The notes beneath the pieces are model-generated. The model had not been told where the DNA came from. It saw only the letters and a program-made list of their open reading frames with translations, and searched no databases. Shown one piece after another: positions 59,119 to 64,000 of a DNA stretch of 64,000 nt. Location of the stretch: assembly GCA_020543525.1 (NCBI GenBank), contig JAHYIO010000003.1, positions 1,736,001 through 1,800,000 on the forward strand. Reading direction: 5' to 3'. The number at the start of each line of letters is the position of its first letter. Positions within the stretch are counted from its first letter, which is position 1. Source of the stretch: Coriolopsis trogii. Its lineage: Eukaryota; Basidiomycota; Agaricomycetes; Polyporales; Polyporaceae. The position numbers were made by a program, and so were the translations under genes.

Positions 59119-59276
59119 AGTGTAGTGATCATGTACTAGTAGCATACTGCAGCATCCATCTTTGTCTTCTTGGAGTGCTTGTCAAGCATATTCATGATGT
59201 GTCAATTCCAAGGGAGTACGGCAATGCACCAAACTTCTGTGAGATGCCAATATCCAAGACCAAAGTGTCAAAGCAA
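59119..59276. other. Intergenic region
   Basis: Short AT-rich stretch between the MYND paralog and the tRNA-like block. No feature was recognised. Confidence 0.4.
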
Positions 59277-59309
59277 GGGTCGAACTCCTTCCTTCAACCA
59301 GTTGCGCCA
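59277..59309 (-). repeat. tRNA-derived fragment with close A and B boxes
   Basis: On the minus strand TGGCGCAACTGG (59298-59309) fits a Pol III A box, and GGAGTTCGACCC (59277-59288) fits a B box. They are only about 9 bases apart, far closer than in a tRNA gene, so the anticodon arm is missing. It lies directly downstream of the tRNA-like gene. Best read as a remnant of a tRNA or a tRNA-derived short interspersed element. Confidence 0.45.
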
Positions 59310-59321
59310 GATCCCGTGAGC

Positions 59322-59327
59322 AAAAAA
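59322..59327 (-). terminator. Pol III terminator (T6) of the tRNA-like gene
   Basis: On the minus strand six T follow directly after the acceptor sequence TGTGGCC of the tRNA-like gene. Runs of four or more T terminate RNA polymerase III, which supports transcription of the upstream unit. The first T could serve as the discriminator base. Confidence 0.6.
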
Positions 59328-59419
59328 GGCCACAAGGAGAGTCGAACTCCTGTCCATAGTAGACATGCTATAAGTGTGGTCAATACGCTGCTGTTGTGTT
59401 ACCGTTACACCATGTGGCC
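59328..59419 (-). tRNA. tRNA-like gene, anticodon not assignable
   Basis: On the minus strand the 5' acceptor strand GGCCACA pairs perfectly with the 3' TGTGGCC. The D arm GTGT-AACGGTA-ACAC is complete and contains an A box (TGGTGTAACGG). The T arm AGGAG-TTCGACT-CTCCT is perfect and contains the B box. The length is 92, about 20 more than a standard tRNA. The extra bases lie between D and T arms, where an intron would be. I could not find an anticodon stem that pairs well; the best (AGCAG with CTACT) has one mismatch and lacks the usual U33. So either an intron-containing tRNA with an odd arm, or a tRNA pseudogene or SINE head. A T6 terminator follows. Confidence 0.5.
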
Positions 59420-59764
59420 TTAACATGGGATACATATTTTTCAACTATACATATATCCTACGCCCCAGGAACGTGGCAACCCGATCTGCGTACCCACGTC
59501 GAGGTCGGCAATATGCATCCTGTTTCTGCCACTGCGGATGCCGGTAAGTCAGTCGTCTTTGCTATGTGCCAGCTATTTGCAAAATGATAGACTGCCCCGG
59601 CCTGCGTGACAACGGCGTGCCTTGTTTGGCCGCCTTTGGCCGAGTCTTGGCAATATCAACTCCACTCCTTTACACACCTGCTGCAGCCGACTGCATGCCC
59701 ACCTACAATACCTACGACCCTCAGATCTTAGGTATCGTCTTGTAGGTAGGGAAAAACGCAGGTC

Positions 59765-60015
59765 TGCCAGACCCGCGTGGGTTTTGATACCCGTACCCGT
59801 ATGAAAACCCGTACCCGCGCGGGTACGGGTTTCATTCCCCCCTTCAGGCGTTTAAGCCTTTTGTTGGTGAGTTCTGAGGGCATATATACGGGTCAAACCC
59901 GTGAACCCGTGGTTGGGTTTCGTACCCGCGAGAAACCCATACCCGACCTGCGGGTACGGGTTTTTCGTGGGTACGGATACGGGTCTTGACCTGGACACCC
60001 GCAGGTATACCCGCG
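59765..60015. repeat. Block of ACCCGT/ACGGGT repeats with inverted copies
   Basis: Many copies of acccgtacccg and its complement gggtacgggt occur within 250 bp, often facing each other, for example gtacccgcgcgggtacgggt near 59811. The block reads repeatedly as variants of the hexamer ACCCGT on either strand, separated by short spacers. The mirrored copies can fold into hairpins. No open frame explains it. Confidence 0.8.
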
Positions 60016-60022
60016 CCAGTCC

Positions 60023-60541
60023 CTACTTGTAGGTTGCGACCATAGCATCAGACATAGTTGTGGTTATGGTGGAAAACCTCCATGACTGAAACACTATCAG
60101 ACGATCACTCTCACCACCCATGATATCTTGAATGCCACAATCCATGACCACCCTATCCATGAGGGCCAGTTGCTGGTTCTTGTCCCAGGCCACTGAGTGG
60201 TCTTCCCCCTCGAGAGCGGCCCGGATTCCCCCATTTTTGCACTGTACTACTTCAAGGCCATGCAAGAAGAGGAGAGCAGGAGGTGCACTGCATGGCCTGA
60301 TATGAGATCGATGGTTACGACGATCCAACGAAAGCTTCAATGGAACCCAACCGGGGAGGTGTGAGCTCTCAGTGAAACCTCCCTGACGCCTTGTTCGGAG
60401 GAGACCCAAGGACACCCCAGGGCGAATGGGGTAAAAATTTTCTATATGCAATAAGCGAGAGTGGGCACGAGGAGAAGAGGCACATCGCACGCCTAGGCAG
60501 GTCATCTTGGACATATGGGGCAGCGGTCTGGGCCTTTGCAA
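60023..60541 (-). other. Unassigned 172-codon open frame in repeat-rich region
   Basis: An open frame with segments such as RAALEGEDHSVAWDKNQQLA and MDRVVMDCGIQDIMGGESDR. The C-terminal half has a protein-like composition; the N-terminal half does not. No domain, splice structure or family could be recognised. It could be a remnant of a transposon gene or chance. The frame on the + strand opposite it is also open in part (60391-60672). Confidence 0.2.
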
Positions 60542-60930
60542 ACAACGTCAGAGCTGTTGTACCTGTATATACCTGTATAGTCTATATGCCAATGCGAGGC
60601 TGTCTTCTTGACGCGATAGCGTGCGAGGATGCTCTGACGACGACCGCAGGTGCTGCAGAGACTGCACTCTGATACGGGCTCGGCTAGGGGTCCATGACTT
60701 TGGTCACATCAGGTCACTCGGTATGAGTCGGCAGTCATGCTTAGTAATGTGGGTTTGGTGTCGAGAACTCAGCAGCGAGAAGAGTGGCACTTAGAGCGTA
60801 ACATTTGCAATGTCTAACGTCTCTTCCATGCAAGCCCTACCTGTTCTAAACCTCGAAATATGGGGGGGCCCCCTCCTTTTCAATTTTGTGAACGGTTTCT
60901 GAACCAACATCTTGCTCTCCTACATACCTA

Positions 60931-62453
60931 CTATCGCTCCCCTAGAGTTCGGAGGTTAGCTGAGGAGTCTGCTGTATTTTCCCTCCCTTACTGCCGATAA
61001 TGCTGAAATTTGGTACATTAACGAAGCATAGTAAAAACAGCGAGCCTGCAAAGTTTGGTGAGAGTACAACAAAAAGTGAGTGTTTGAACAAAGTAAGAGG
61101 TGCCCTCCCCTAGTGTTCAGAGGTTTCTCCGCGCGCAGTGTCACAATTAGTCACACTGCCAAAGGATCTCTAACTGATGTCCCCCTGTAGAGATAGGCGC
61201 CACATGCCGGGTAACCTAAACTAGCACTCTTGAAAGTCACGCTCGAGGACCTCGAGGACATACTCTCTGCATCTGTCCCATACACAGTATGTAGAGGCTC
61301 GGAGAATTTAATATTGGACTGGGTCGCAAATGCAAGAGGGACCCATCTCCGGAACACTCTTTGCCCAAGATCGCATCAGCAAAAAGGGCAGTCGCCGACC
61401 AAAGGCGGCAGTGGTGGCAGTGCATGACAAGCGCCCCAGCGACCCGTTGGATGGTGGTTGGGTATGCTCAGACACCATCGGACAGACGGTGTCTGACTAT
61501 TCCGCCTCTGACGTCTGACCAAAACTACCTCGCACAGCCGTCTGATGAACGCTCACGGTCATACAGAATACACTAAGCCCCCTTACAAGATCATTCTTAA
61601 CGATTCCCTGCTTGCTGTTTGGTCACAGGTGAGTACTGCTCATGGGAGCGATCGGTGCATGAACATTGTCCCGGGGCAAGGGAACATGAGGGTCCATGTG
61701 CACGGTTTACAGCTGAGCACACATGCTCATAATAGTCCACTAAGTGCATGCCACTCATGCGCCATGCATCCGAGTCCTTAGGCCTCAATCATCCCCCGGT
61801 CAGGACCATTACCCGGTGACCATTCTGAGTCTTCCCTTCTCTGCCCTACTGATAGCCGAAGGAGATGAGATAGCGAGACGCTGACGAAGTCAGCAGTGAA
61901 GCAACGAGGGCCTCCAGGGGACAGACGCCGATGGATGATATGATCGCCCATAAAACTTCTTCACGTGACCGGATGCGCGTTCATGACGCGTCAGTGACAG
62001 TGGACACATCGTCATCACTCATATCCGTACACACCTTCATGATTGACCATGACTGGTCACCACTCCCTGCGGTATGGTCGTCAATGGTTATCAATGGTCA
62101 GACCCTGACCAAGGGCTGACCATGTGCGCGCGCCGCACCGTGAGAGATGCCCATTCGCGACCGCACGTGATCAGGTCTCAGGGTGGTCCGACCATTCAAG
62201 GTGCGTCTGGCAAGCTTCGTAACCCTCAGACGAAGACAGCCATGCATTACGAAGGACGACCGCATGCGGTCACCTACATGTACATTTTGCTGATGCGCAA
62301 TGACCTCACCTCCATTTCATCTCATTCTTAAATACATTACTCGTATCTGTGCCCACATATTTGTATAATTTCAGCATTCTGAAGTTGTAAACGAGCGAGC
62401 TACACCCTTATCTCCGAACACTAGGGCACCTCCGAACACTAGGGGAGCGATAG
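60931..62453. mobile_element. Putative non-autonomous DNA transposon with 26-bp terminal inverted repeats
   Basis: The left end (60931-60956) and the reverse complement of the right end (62428-62453) are identical at 25 of 26 positions: both begin ctatcgctcccctag, differ at one base, then read gttcggaggt. Each end is flanked outside by the dinucleotide TA (60929-60930 and 62454-62455), the target duplication made by Tc1/mariner-like transposases. Further in, both ends share atgctgaaatt (left near 60997, right inverted near 62375), so the repeats are longer but decayed. Related words recur inside at about 61100 and next to the right end. The 1523-bp interior has no transposase frame, so it would need help in trans. 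Superfamily assignment is inference. Confidence 0.7.
61468..61496. repeat. Short inverted repeat inside the TIR element
   Basis: TCAGACACC and its exact reverse complement GGTGTCTGA are separated by 11 bases. It can form a 9-bp hairpin. The word is echoed nearby (gacagacggtgtctgac, gacgtctgacc). Possibly an internal structural or transposase-binding site; purpose unknown. Confidence 0.55.
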
Positions 62454-62660
62454 TACTCGTTATGGGAGAAAGCGATGTGATGACACGTGGGATGACGCGT
62501 GAGAGCAAACGTCCCGGAATGTCCTGCTGAAACACGAAGCCACTAGAGCGCCGTACGTATTGCCATTTATATCTAATTTCCCACCCCAGATTGATTCGAC
62601 ATTTGTCGAGGGGAGACCTGGACCCTAAAGTGTCCAGGAACATTACAGTAACCTAGAGGG

Positions 62661-64000
62661 CTAAAAGTCCACCCCAGCTAACACGCTCGCCTCAACGGCT
62701 TCAGCGACCCTCAACTCCTCGGTCCAAAGCATGACCACGTTCTGCGCCATCCATTCCCGCCAACCCGCCCCTTCAGACTGCCAGTCCTTTTCCTTCATGG
62801 ACCTCAGATGCGCACGAGCCCTCTCCACGATATGTCGACACATTCGGCGCAGCGAAAGCCTCCATGCATCCTCGTTTTGCGGCGATATCTGGTCGGTTTG
62901 ACCGTGTATGACACGCCGCCACTCCTGTATACGAGAGTCGAAAGACGCATCGTCGTCATCGTTACCGAGAGCTCCGTCGAAAGCATGCAAAAGTCGGAGA
63001 GCAGCTAGTAGCCGGTAGGAGGGATGTGCAGGCACAGATGCGCTGTGAAGTGTCCAATCCCTGGAATTGGAGATCAGTATGTTCGCGCAAACGTTCAATC
63101 CGTGGGGATACGCTCACCCCCAATATCCTTGGACCTCTAGAACCGCTCTCAACCTATTGCCGAGAGTGGGGTTCATTGAGAACAGCTCCTCTACCAATTC
63201 TTGAACGTCGACTTCTGCTGGGTAGGCCCCGCTTGTTATCTCCTTCTCGGACATGTTGTTTACGAAGCCATACTCCGACAACAAGAAACTATTGGAATGA
63301 CTTCCATATTGGAGGTACAGCTCTTGTCCCGCTCGCACCGTTTCCTGAGAAGGGCCAAAGAAAAGAAAGTTCTTTGGCGGCTTCTTGGCCATCGATCCCC
63401 ACACCTCGGAGTCAACGACAGGGAATATGTGCGTCTTGCCGTGGTTATGATTAGCAAAGTCAAGGACAGGACAGAGCGTGAAGTTGTCCGAATCTGACAG
63501 TGTTGATCGGAGTCGATAGAATATACATCGCGTGTTGACTGAAGCATATCCATGAGATTTTGACAAAGTAAGAGCGTAGCATGGTAGAGACCGTTTAGCC
63601 AAGCCCAGAGATAGTCCATAAGTAGCTGCGAATCTTGTCCGCACGGGGCGGCGAACCGCATGTGGGTCCGAGATGAACCAGCCAATATGGATGGAGTTTC
63701 GTCCTACCAATCGTCAGGCACGGTAAGCGAGTAGAAAATGAATAGTAGCACACCATGTAACGCGAAACGGTCCTCCAATCTTCTTCAAAGCGTTCGTGCA
63801 GCGTAGACAATCTACGGCAAGTGCTCGGCGGCAACGCCTCGAGCATGTGCTGTTCCCACAGGTCTTCTTGTTTGATATCTCGCTTGACCAGCCACGTCAA
63901 CGGATGACTCGCAAAATCTCGGGGAAGGGTCGATATGTACGGTCCAAATGCGGGATCCCCGGAGTCTGCGTCGCCAAGAGGTTTGTGAAGCAAGAGATGC
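62661..64000 (-). CDS. SET-domain lysine methyltransferase (SETD3/Rubisco-LSMT-like), 5' end outside window
   Basis: The gene runs off the right edge, so its N terminus is missing. The first visible exon contains GDPAFGPYISTLPRDFASHP and LVKRDIKQEDLWEQHMLEAL. After an intron comes the SET core: VNTRCIFYRL, then NFTLCPVLDFANHNHGKTHI with the DFANH active-site motif, and ELYLQYGSHSNSFLLSEYGF. This pattern (D-x-NH followed by a YG-x-x-xN turn and LLxxYGF) is that of SETD3/LSMT-type enzymes, which methylate Lys or His of non-histone proteins. A Rubisco-substrate-binding-like helical region follows: EWRRVIHGQTDQISP, DAWRLSLRRMCRHIVERARA and MAQNVVMLWTEELRVAEAVE. It stops at 62661. The exact substrate is unknown. 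Confidence 0.85.

Overview
The window is a stretch of nuclear genome from a filamentous basidiomycete, most likely an Agaricomycete (mushroom or polypore relative). The evidence is dense genes on both strands, many short GT-AG introns of about 45-65 bp, GC-rich coding sequence, CT-rich leaders, and fungal or basidiomycete-type protein families. No bacterial, viral or CRISPR features were seen. Open frames had to be joined by hand across introns. Gene ends are mostly firm where family conservation guides them; some internal splice sites and a few starts are not.

Layout. 1-2.2 kb has no supported gene. 2.2-12.5 kb: a small Cys-rich protein, the TFIIH helicase Rad3/XPD, a mitochondrial TPR protein resembling Mgr3, an LRR-like protein with a long disordered tail, and the U1 snRNP factor Luc7. 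13.5-22.6 kb: a secreted protein, a small hypothetical, mitochondrial Asn-tRNA synthetase, a J-domain/ankyrin/RG-rich protein, the Bcs1 AAA ATPase and the Bud23 rRNA methyltransferase. 22.9-31.4 kb: a frame-shifted member of a fungal family, a large regulatory-looking protein, and the TRAPP subunit Bet3. 31.7-37.6 kb is housekeeping: mitochondrial uS13, XAP5/FAM50, V-ATPase subunit D, cytosolic uL24 (L26) and an FRG1-like protein. 37.8-50.5 kb: an intact paralog of the 23-kb family, a USP48-type deubiquitinase, a membrane protein, a coiled-coil protein and an FHIP/RAI16-like protein. 50.7-57 kb: a MYND-type zinc-finger protein, DNAJC9, a GPI-type secreted protein and a UPF0658 Golgi membrane protein. 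57-62.6 kb is gene-poor and AT-richer, with a second MYND-type paralog, a tRNA-like gene, repeats and a ~1.5-kb element bounded by terminal inverted repeats. 62.7-64 kb holds a SET-domain methyltransferase cut by the window edge.

There is no operon-like pathway; neighbours are functionally unrelated. Many genes are divergent pairs sharing promoters of about 0.2 kb (Rad3/Mgr3-like, J-ankyrin/Bcs1, uS13m/XAP5, uL24/FRG1). The most unusual signals are: (i) a TIR element with TA flanks at 60.9-62.5 kb; (ii) a decayed versus intact pair of one fungal gene family, with several frame changes in the decayed copy; (iii) a degenerate duplicate of the V-ATPase D promoter and start just upstream of the real gene; (iv) a tRNA-like gene with a Pol III terminator but an abnormal anticodon arm, followed by a tRNA-derived fragment; (v) a dense block of ACCCGT/ACGGGT repeats; (vi) unusual introns (GC-AG, an in-frame 51-bp intron, an intron separating a stop codon).
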